Below, piece by piece: positions 1 to 10,300 of a stretch of DNA of 64,000 nucleotides (position 1 is the stretch's first letter; each line of letters opens with the position of its first letter). Position numbers and translations under genes: made by a program. The notes below the pieces were generated by a model. The model was not told the origin of the DNA. It saw nothing but the letters and a program-made list of their open reading frames with translations, and made no database searches. The DNA is from Isoperla grammatica (lineage: Eukaryota; Arthropoda; Insecta; Plecoptera; Perlodidae): NCBI GenBank assembly GCA_945910005.1, contig OX246746.1, positions 13,869,726-13,933,725 on the forward strand, given 5' to 3'.

Positions 1-1321
1 CATTGCCTCCCATGTAGATAATGTTATACTAAAAGGTCCCCTGGGGATCTTGATTATACTCGAAATGTTTTTCTGTGTTTCTTTGGACGCCTTGAGTGAG
101 GGTGTAATGGGAAGCATAAGACAGTTTCAAGATTCAATTAAGATAAAAATAAAAGCAAGCTAAAGTCTGGAAAATTTCGTTCTTAGTGGATTCGCCAACT
201 ATTTAATACAGAATTCTACTCAAGCGTCCGTTACAACACACATTGCTTACTAACTAGCACATTCAGCTTACGATCATCTGCGTCACGGGCCCCTCGTAAT
301 GTATTTACATAGTTGGGGAAAAATACGGAATGGAACTCTCGGAAAATTAAATTCTCTGTAGCCAGCATCGTATGTGGCAGGAAGTGGAATCGAATCAGAC
401 AACACTACCCCGTTAGAGCTTCGATAGCATACACGTCCATAGGCTAGATACAGCTAGATTGATATGTATTAAACCCATAGCCTATGAGAATTCAAGAACA
501 CGAACTCATATATTGAGCTTCATATATTGTGACGGTAAAATAAGTGTAGCGCTGGTAGTAATTAATAAAGAGAGAAAATAATGGGACTATAGCGAAGAAT
601 GATAATGCTGAAATTTTTGTTGTGTCAAGGTTTATCGCAATTTTATAATCTTCTAGAGTCTACGATGAAGTTAAAAACTATTACAATCATATATATTCCC
701 ATTAATGACAAATAATGATACATAAGTGTGCAAAAGAACTTTCCCAAAGAGAAATGAGGGATTAATTAACGAAATAGTACATTTTGGGCTAGATGCTCGA
801 CAATTATTTTTCTTATATGAATTAGTATGCACGTTATTTTCAACCCTGAGCAACAACACAAATTTAAGCCGATACGAAGAATTGGGACTTCGGTGTGAAT
901 GCAGTGTTTCCTTAGCTCGATGAATATCTAATTTGAGTTGAATAATTTTCTCAAGTTATACGTTTTAATTTGGTTATTCCTATAGAACCCGAGCGGCGGA
1001 TGTAACAGTTTCTATCAGTTTCTATGACTGCGACCGTCTGTCGTATTCCACTCATAAAAAAAATGGCATATAAACTACAAAAGCGAACACACGTGTGGTG
1101 CCAATGAGGTCATATCACATTATTAGGTTCCGAACTGACAACTGCAACCGTAGATTCGAGCGTGAGTGACTAACGAGGCTTGTGCACTCAACTATTATAA
1201 GCGGAAGACGGCATTGAGAATGTGTGAAAGAGCATCGAGAATCGGTTGAATTTCGTTGAACCACCGCGTCTGAAAGGGGTACTAGATAGATAAGAATCAT
1301 TGATCGGTAGGAGACTAGTAA
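1..1321. other. non-coding flank, nothing recognised
   Basis: This stretch is AT-rich. No open frame in it resembles a known protein, and I see no RNA gene. The short ORFs on both strands have the composition expected by chance. It could hold distal 5' sequence of the LRR gene downstream, but no first exon or promoter motif can be identified. Confidence 0.5.
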
Positions 1322-1643
1322 CGTTTCTGAAACACTAGTTACCGTTGGTAAGAGCAGATTGGAGGGTTCGAAAGCTTGTGTAACAGCTTCGTTCCTCTCG
1401 TCAACAGTCCAGGTTAGTGGAGGAACCTATATGACTGGTCAAAGTTACACCGTCCTTTCGGATGGGACGTAAAGCCGATAGTCCTCTTGGTACTTTTCGA
1501 CAGGAGTAGGCTACGTGCCGGTACTAGGCTTCCCCTCCTCCCTTCCTCATTATCATTCATCAATCATCACTCATCAGGCTAAAGAGGGCATTTTGCCCTA
1601 CACTGGCCTTAGTTACAATACAAAATAAATAAATAAATAAATA
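1322..1643 (+). repeat. SINE, 5'-truncated copy of the 5S-headed family
   Basis: This copy matches the element at 21610-22030 almost base for base, from the segment containing GTTACCGTTGG through the core CGGATGGGACGTAAAGCCGA to the tail of AAATAAATAAAT units. The 5S-like head seen in the second copy is missing, which suggests 5' truncation during target-primed insertion. No target-site duplication was found. The body includes GACAGGAGTAGGCTACGTGC and CACTCATCAGGCTAAAGAGG, both shared with the other copy. The identification as a SINE rests on the shared body, the A-rich tail and the RNA-like head of copy two. Confidence 0.85.
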
Positions 1644-3529
1644 GTAACGTTGGAGCTAGTATAATCCATAAATAACAACATTCATTACAAACCAATCTAT
1701 AATAATCATACCTTATTCGTAAATGAATTGATGTACATGTTCTGTGTTGTAATGAATTTAGATGTAGATGAGTAGGTGGATATTCCAGCTGCCCCCCCTC
1801 CCTTGTCCAACAAATCACAACAGTCTGGCTATAGCTAGAGTATTCTCGTCGTTGAGTGTAGTGGGCCGGAGCTCGTATCACTAGTGAGTCCAGCGCATCT
1901 TCTTCCTCTTTTAAGATTCAATTGACTTGAGCCCCTCTTTGGCGTTTTCTCCCACTTCCATCCCATTACGCCCCGGTCCCGAGTTCCTGGGTGACACCCC
2001 ATACTCAGTGTCGGCAACTTCGACGTTCAAGCTCACGTTACGACTTCTAATTTATGGCTGCGTAAAGAGAGCGTATGGTTTGGTGTTCGGGCTATGTTCT
2101 AATGCTGGTTATAAATAATAATGATAGCTACAGTTTATTGAGCATAAAGATATTTATAGCTAAAAAATACCTAAGTTTACAATAGAAATTCTTGGACCCA
2201 AGACAACGTGTTCTTAACTTATACACGGTATACCCGGTAGCGAGAATGAAACATTTAGAGTATTTGAAATCGTGACCTTGCAGAAAATCTTTTTTTATCT
2301 TGACAACAGATTAATTATATTTAATTTTGTATCTGCCATTGCTTTGAATAAAAAGGGGGATTGACTCATTCTACCGTTCTAGCTACCTAGTATGCATCTT
2401 GCCGTCAGGTCGTCTTCTCTGGTATCTAAATATTACATTCTACTTGACAAATAAATACATAATATTGTATATATGTACAAACACATATAGCTTCGTTCTT
2501 AGAACAATAGTACAGCCTCTTCGATTAGATATAAACTACGTAAACGTTTTTTCTCTTATCTGTGTCCTTATTTCCTTCAACATGTATACACTTCAATAAG
2601 TGAAAAACTGGCCGACATCTAAACCTATTTCAAGCGCCAATATCAAATGTCACTTTGAAGTTTTAGATAAATAAAATTGTGTTCTGACTTTATATGCATT
2701 AATTTCAAAGCTGTAGTTAATAAACAATACTCTCTAACAGTTAGCCACAGCTGAGTGTATCAAACTTCAAATCAAACTTGGAACGATGAATCCCATGTGA
2801 ATTGTGTAGACTGCTTTAATAATAAGAAGTCTTGGGTTGTTTCATTATGCTTTATGAGTTGTGACAGATTCAAGTACATTATTAGATCATTAATTACACA
2901 TCGTATTTAGGGGACGAAACATCCCATCCACCTGCAACGCATTTAACCATAGAAAAGGAAACTCTGGTGGAAGTTTTATAATATCGACGATCGTAAGAGT
3001 CAATAATGACAATTTAAGTTAAAATACAAAGAAACAAATTAGTAAAAATGCATATTGGAGACAATATTTAAAATGTGTAACGAAATGTGAAAGATTTGTG
3101 TACAATTCCGTGAAATAGTAGTAGTTTTAAGGCTGTATATCCACCTACCCTACGAAAACCCTAATTTCTGCCCGTTAAAAAATGTATTTCAATTGTCAAA
3201 AAGTAAGCCATAATGCCATCCTCCAGAGAATTAAGTATTTGTTGTTTTTTACATTTATTTTCTCTTTTTCAAATTTTATTATTTTAAATTGTCTAATGTG
3301 TTTGTGCAACACACCTTTCATAATTAAACAAGCACATTTGAAAAACGGATATATTTATGGGAATAAAGAAACATTCCGAAGAAAGAGCACTTAATTCTCA
3401 CCTTCTTTGTATTACTATGTTTTGACACTTTTAAACCATTTAACAGACATAAATAAGGAGTTCCGCAGGGTAGGTGGGCATACTGCCATAAGTATATAAT
3501 GCTGTAGCTTGATGTCATTGTGTTGCAGG
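1644..3529 (+). other. non-coding; probable 5' intron of the LRR gene
   Basis: No coding signal is visible here. The right edge is a splice-acceptor-like stretch ending TTGTGTTGCAG at about 3529, directly before the large LRR exon. At least part of this interval is therefore probably the intron after an unseen 5' untranslated exon. The short frames at 2399-2599 and 3182-3394 have the low complexity of random AT-rich sequence. Confidence 0.45.
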
Positions 3530-3567
3530 GTGGCGAGTGATTGCAGGCGCGAGCGCGGGCCCACACA

Positions 3568-3582
3568 ATGGCGGTGAGATGA
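3568..3582 (+). promoter_or_regulatory. four-codon upstream ORF overlapping the LRR start
   Basis: ATG GCG GTG AGA TGA (MAVR-stop) begins eleven bases before the first in-frame ATG of the LRR protein. Its TGA lies within the paired start ATGATG at 3579-3584. Such minimal overlapping uORFs commonly modulate initiation by leaky scanning or reinitiation. That this one does so is inference, and it holds only if the 5' exon boundary near 3530 is correct. Confidence 0.45.
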
Positions 3583-6500
3583 TGACCCGACTGTCTTTAC
3601 ATGGCAGCTACCGCCACCTACGGCTCTTCCTCTTACTGCTGGCCGCTCTGTTTCCGTTCCCCCCCGTTGCTGTGGCAGACAACACCCCCAGCAAGTGCCC
3701 CAACTTCGCTGCCACATCTTGTCCGTGCTACAACTTCGAGGATGGCATCTTCCTCGAGTGTCCGGATGCCACGGCTGAATCGCTCCATTTCGTACTACAA
3801 CTGGTGGCAGCACCTGTCAAGTCTCTTAACGTTTATGATCTGGATCGCTCGGTGACCGTCCTTACTTCTCAGTTGTTCCCGACCACGGCCATAATCCACC
3901 ACCTCCAGATTTCCCACTCCAACATCCATGACATGGAAGACGACAGTCTTGCCTCATTGCGGTCAGGACTCGAGTCTTTCAGTCTTGTCTCGGGGAAGCT
4001 CCAACAAGTACCCCAAAAAGCTTTATCTGGATTGTCACAACTGCGAAAGCTGGATCTTGAGTCGAATGAGATTGCAGACCTGCCCAGTTACTCATTCTAC
4101 GGGTTGAGGCTAATTATGTTGAACATGAAGGGTAATGTGCTTCAGAAAACCTCGGAATATGCATTCGCTGGTCTCGAAGACTCACTCATTGAGCTGGACC
4201 TGGCAGAGAATAAACTGAAAGGGTTTCCTATGCCGGCACTAAGACGATTAGAACACTTGGAATCACTACGTATGGCTTGGAACGAGATTGGTTCGATACC
4301 TGACGACGGCTACTCAAAACTAGATTCACTCTTTTTTTTGGATTTGAGCTCAAACAATTTCGAATCAATCACGGAAGACTGTTTCAGGCCTCTGCCTTCT
4401 TTAAGGACACTGTCTCTCTACTACAATTCAATTGAAACTGTTCATCGCGACGCATTTGTTTCACTCGTTGAAATTGAATCGATTGATTTGAGCCACAACA
4501 AGATGGTATTTTTAGACGGTGTGACATTCCAAGCTAACAAGAAGTTACGTACAATTGATATAAGCCACAATCACATTCACTATATTAGTGGAGTATTTGC
4601 AAATTTACCTGAACTACAAGAACTATTTTTACCCGAAAACAATATACTTGAAATTCCAGGTGATGCGTTCACGGATTCCTCACTGTTGACTGTGATCTAC
4701 TTACAGCAGAATGCGATTCGTCGAGTGGACTCGAATGCCCTTTCCTCTTTACCTAACCTTGCCCAGCTTCATCTCAGTGCCAACTTTATACGTTCCATAC
4801 CGAAGGATCTGTTTAGCCAAAGTCATAAGCTGACCTCTCTAAGCTTAGATGGTAATCGAATAACGGGACTCCAGCCAGGAACTTTTGAAAGTTTAACTAG
4901 TTTAAGGGAATTAAGATTGCAGAATAATATGATAGTTGGAATAAATAGAGGTGTGTTTGACCCTTTGCCATCACTGTTAGAATTGCATTTGCAAAATAAC
5001 CTTATTACTAATATCGAATCAGGCTCATTTCGGAGTTTACAGAGTCTTCATCATGTGAACTTGCAAGGAAATCTATTAGCTGCTTTGGGGGATGTATTCC
5101 TACACGAGAGCCCATCACTTGTGTCAATACAACTAGATTCAAATAGTTTAGTTTCGTTGCACAATGATTCTTTGCGTGGACAATCCAGTGTACAAATCAT
5201 GTGGCTAGGCCACAATCGCTTAACAAGGGTAGACAAGGCATTATTTAGTGATTTGCTACTTATTCAAAGAGTGTATTTAACAAACAATAGTATTTCTCAC
5301 ATTGAAGATCGAGCATTTGAACCAATGCAAGCTTTAAAATTTCTAGACTTAAGTCTTAACAATTTAAAACACATTACAGTAAACACTTTTGCTCAGCTTC
5401 ACGAATTAGAAGAACTGTATCTATCAGGCAACGGTCTAGAAACTATTGCTCCTAGAGCGCTAACTTCTCTAAAAAAGCTTCGAACGCTTGACTTATCAAA
5501 TAATAACTTGGCTGTCCTTCATGACGGAATCTTTCAAGAGGGCTTGCCAATAAGACTGTTAAATTTGAACAATTGCTCAGTAACAAAAATTGAAATGGGA
5601 GCATTTCGCGGGTTAAATAACTTAAATGAACTCAACTTGGAGAGTAACCAATTGAATTCGGGTTCTCTTACCCAGTTAGATATTCCTGGATTAAGAGTTT
5701 TAAAGATTTCCGGTAATAATTTTACAAATATACGCGGAGATGCGCTAGAAGGTTTGCCATCCTTGCAAACATTAGCCATCGGTAATGCACAGATTACAAA
5801 ACTTCCCAAACATTTGCTTATTAAGAATCGAGATTTGGTAAGGGTTGACCTTTGCGAAAATCAACTTCAACACCTGTCTGCGGAGGTATTTGTAGGTTTG
5901 GATCATTTAAATGAGCTACGTTTACGCAGTAACGAGTTCTCAGAGGTACCATATGCTGCTTTGAGCAATATATCGAGTCTACAGGTAATCGTGTTATCAG
6001 ATAACAAGTTGACTACGGTCGATCTCTCTCAACTGAACGGGTTGTCTCAATTGCGTGAGCTTGACTTGAGTAGCAACTTAATTTCTTCACTATCAGGGTT
6101 TGCTTCCGCCAATCTGTCTCATCTTCTTAGTGTTGATCTTAGTGACAATTCTTTGGCAGCACTTCCTGCGAACTTTTTTCATCTGGCATCCTCACTTCGG
6201 CGTCTAGATCTCGCCTGTAACCGATTTCGTCAGATACCAACTGTGGCACTCTCGGAGCAGAATCTACCAAGCCTGGGGTGGTTAAACTTAACAGGAAATC
6301 CCTTTACACGTATTCACGATCTTTCTTCTATACGACGTTATCCTAGTATCCAGGAGATCCATATTAGTGGCACAAATCTCAGTATTGTTACCAGTAAAGA
6401 CTTTGAAGCATTTCCAACACTTCTACACCTTTTCCTAGACCAAAACCGTATATCCCGAGTGTCACCAGGAGCTTTTCGAAGTCTACCCAACCTGCTAACA

Positions 6501-6873
6501 TTGGACCTGGCTGTCAATGAGTTGGAACTTCTCCCTCAAGAACGTCTGCAAGGCTTGGATCATCTTAGACTTCTCAACTTAACTCACAATCGTCTAAAAG
6601 AATTGGAAGAGTTCCCTCCAGATTTAAAGTCACTGCAAATATTGGACCTGTCTTTCAACCAAGTAACTCGAGTCGGCAAGTGGACTTTCCGTTACTTGGA
6701 GAATCTTGCCGAACTTCATCTTTATGGCAACTGGATTTCCTCAGTGGCAAGCGATGCATTCCGACCACTGAAGAAATTACGGCTTCTAGATTTGAGCCGT
6801 AACTATTTGGAGAACCTCCCTTTAAATGCATTCCGCCCACTTGAAACGCAGATTAGAAGTCTTCGTACTGAAG
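3579..6873 (+). CDS. LRR receptor exon A: signal peptide, LRR N-cap, all LRRs
   Basis: A single open exon of 3295 bases encodes residues 1-1098 plus one base. It has an acceptor before 3530 (TGTTGCAG) and a donor at 6874 (GAAG followed by GTAAGC). The repeats follow LxxLxLxxNxL spacing (examples: LRKLDLESNEI, LRTLDLSNNNL, LRELDLSSNLI) with few irregular insertions. Several N-glycosylation sequons occur, for example NLS and NLT. Reading past the donor gives only 21 further codons to a stop at 6936-6938, so an intron-retaining transcript would yield a soluble LRR-only form; that is inference. Confidence 0.92.
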
Positions 6874-7279
6874 GTAAGCAAAATCTGATAGATAATTGGT
6901 TCATATTGCACCGAAATGCCATTTGTAAATCTTCCTAAAGTTCTTTTCTGACTATCAAGGAAAATCTTAATTAACAAAATCTGTTTTCCTAATAAAACAT
7001 GTGTTATCACCACCAGTATAACATAGTATTTTGGGGTTGTGCTGGTATCCACTCATTTTTGTTAACCTACATTTCGTTAATTTGAATGGGAAACAAATTG
7101 TAGCATCATTTCTTGGAGTTACTGATCTACAAGTAAAAGGCCTTAGTGTTAAACATTGTGTTTGTAGCTTCACCATTTAAATGGCATGAACATTGAACAA
7201 CTCCATACGTCCAATTATTACATTAAAAAAAACATGGGGCCGCCGACATCCCCTTACGACACACGTATTCTGTTTGAAC

Positions 7280-7317
<38 letters not shown>

Positions 7318-10300
7318 AGATGCAATAGTTCAAATTTGAACTTTGCTGGAACGCTCTCCCGGGCTGGGCCCTCTAGCGCAGATTATGAAGGAATACAGAA
7401 TTAAAAACGCATAAGCCCTAGGGCTGGGGTGATAATAAGAATTAGTGTGGGGATGAATGGGGGTAGAACCTGCTACAATGGAGTCAGTGTGAAAACGAGA
7501 ACCTTAGAGCTAAATGATCATGAAAAGAATTGGAGATGTGTCTGACGTTATTCATCAAATGACTGCACTGTTGATGCTTTTTCTTCACGTGAGTATGTAC
7601 TTAATGCTGGTTATGCATCTCTAGAAAACCCCCTGCACTGTGGCTGCGACTCCCAAGAGCTGTGGGAGTGGCTGCGCGACCACCAGAAGCTGGTGGGAGT
7701 TACCACGCGAAGCCTCCGTTGTGAGCAGCCACCAGAGCTGCGGGGTCAGATCTTCCTGGATCTGGAGCCGCCGCGGTTCTGTTCCACGCCCTTCGTCCTC
7801 AAGCTGGCGATCCAGGACATCCAACCCTACTCGGTGGTTGTTTCTTGGCAGAGCCGCAACCACTCCGGTTTGCACGGGTACCAGGTGGCTTACCACGCTC
7901 TGGACAGGAACGATGCGGTGAGTTTTAGTTTTTCTACCCAAGTCAAGGGAGCACATGGCGTTTTTGGTTTGATTTGAATCATTTTTAGTTACTGTCATTT
8001 TTGTTGACGTACTTGTCCTTGAAGGAAATGAATGGTACCTCAAAGTGTACATTTTTTAGATTAGTTTGAAATTATTTGTTTTAAAACATGAAATTGCTGT
8101 TGGTTTTGACTTTTTTTTTTAGACCGTATCTTAAGTATTCTTATTGTTGTTTTTTGATAATTTAAATTTTCAGGTGTCTTCATTTAGAATTCTTAGACAT
8201 TATGAAACATTTTAGTTTAGAATAGTATGTTTGTTCGTAGTGTCACGTCCAGTTCTGTTGTGTCAGTGTTCGTTTGATGTACTTACAGTGTTGATAACAT
8301 TGTGGCCAGCGCATGCGAATGTTATTTTATTTCCTAGTGTGCTACTACAAGAATTGTTACTTTTTTAACACCTGCTCCGAAATTCTGTTTTGACAACGAC
8401 AAGTCTTTGGATTTATAAGTGTTTGTTTTATCAAATTAAAAAAGTAGACAAACTAGATTTGTTTAGGTTGAAAGCTCTCAAAGTTTCAAAGAATATAGTT
8501 AAATATCCACTTCTGATTGGCTATCGAAGGTAAGGTGTAGAAATTATCTGGTTACTAATGTAACGTCTAGTATGGATGTCTAATGAACATCTAGGCAGCA
8601 CAAAACATATCTTGATTATGAGTGGTTGAGTGGTGATATTCTATCGACTGTTATGAAACGTAGATGACGTCACTCTTAACATTCCAAGCCTCGTATATCA
8701 TAATATGATGAATGCTCGGTTCCCATATTATGGGCACCGAGCATCCCTCAATGATTCGTCCCTCCTAAGCGCAGCATATCTTTAGGTAATTTAGTGTACA
8801 CTTTGGAGCCAACAATAATGACTAGGTTATGAATGGAGGGTGCATATTGTATTTCGATAAATTCTGTTTGAAACGTTATAAAATATTTGGTTCCCTTATT
8901 CAATTCACAAACACGCTACTCATCATAGTTGTCCTTGCAGTGCCATCCACCCGTTATACTTTCCGTTACGTTTCCATGGCTCGTATGCTTGTACACATAT
9001 CATGTGAAGTAACAAGTTATAAAGTTGGTGCACATTCGTGTTCCCAGAAACTCAATACCACGCTGTTGAGTTGATACACAAATTACAAACTACATTTTCT
9101 TGCGACAGTTTAAATCCTGCAAGATCTTCCTTACACACACTCATACGCACGCACACTGAAAATTAACTATGTTGCCTTCTGTTCTTCGTTTAAACTGTAA
9201 AATGACGCCACCGTCTCAAGCTATTATTGTAAAATACGTATAAGGAAAACGGAACACTCGAAACATTCCATTCCATGTTAACGCAAGAGCTCAATGCGGC
9301 TTTTATTCTCTAACGTGAGCAAGTCAAAACTCAATGCGGCTTTAGAGGAGTGAACAATCCGAACGAGAACGTCTTGCGTCGCCTTCTCGTGTGTAATAGC
9401 GAACACGATCTAAACAAAGATAAACAGATTCACAAGTGTGTTACTTCTGTGAATGCAATAGAAACTTAGTTAGACTGTGTCTCCCATAAACAACCGTGAG
9501 CTTTCTCAACTGAATACGTTTTACTTTTAGGTTGAATTGATTACTCAGAGAAACGTTCTCGTGAAGGAGACTGTTATATCGACTTTAACTGGAGTGTACG
9601 GTTACTTCTTTATCATAAAAGGCTGTACTAATATATGGTGGAATTAATTGTTACTAATTGAGAGGCGTTCTGAAAAAAGGGGGATACTTACAATAAGTTG
9701 TTTTAAACTGAGTTAAAGTTAAAAGTCCATAACGGAGGGCGAATGTAAGCCCACATCTTTTTGTGAAGTGAATGTATTATGTAACAGAAAGAGGGGTGTT
9801 AAACACTGAGGTTTTCACCTTTGTCTCATAAATCAGGTTGATGTTTACAAACGTCCAGTGGTACAGACTGTCTACTATTTTTTTTGTACTCTATACTACT
9901 ACTTGATCAACGAAACTAGTTTTGGAAAAAGTGCAAAAAAAGTGCAAAAAAAGTAACTAACCTTTTTTTGCATGACGTCCTTCAATTGTACATTTATTTT
10001 TTTGAAATAATGATATAGATCTACATTGGAATACAAGTAATATGTTTTGTATAATATATGTTTGGATATATTTTAAGGTAATTAATGGCATGTAGTTTAG
10101 ACAGTACAACTACCTTAAAATAGCTGATGGTAGGAATCAATCCTAATAACTTCCGAACGAAAAGAATCTCATGCTACCACTGAGGACTTGCTCTGTATAA
10201 AAAGTACTTCAACTTGAAGCATGATTTAAAAGTAACATCAAAGGGAACAGATAGGGAATAATCAATATGATGTATTATTATTTACTTACTATAGAACCAT

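Noticed and set aside
3415..3813. 132-residue minus-strand frame
   Set aside because: Shadow of the GC-rich start of the LRR exon; no motif of its own.
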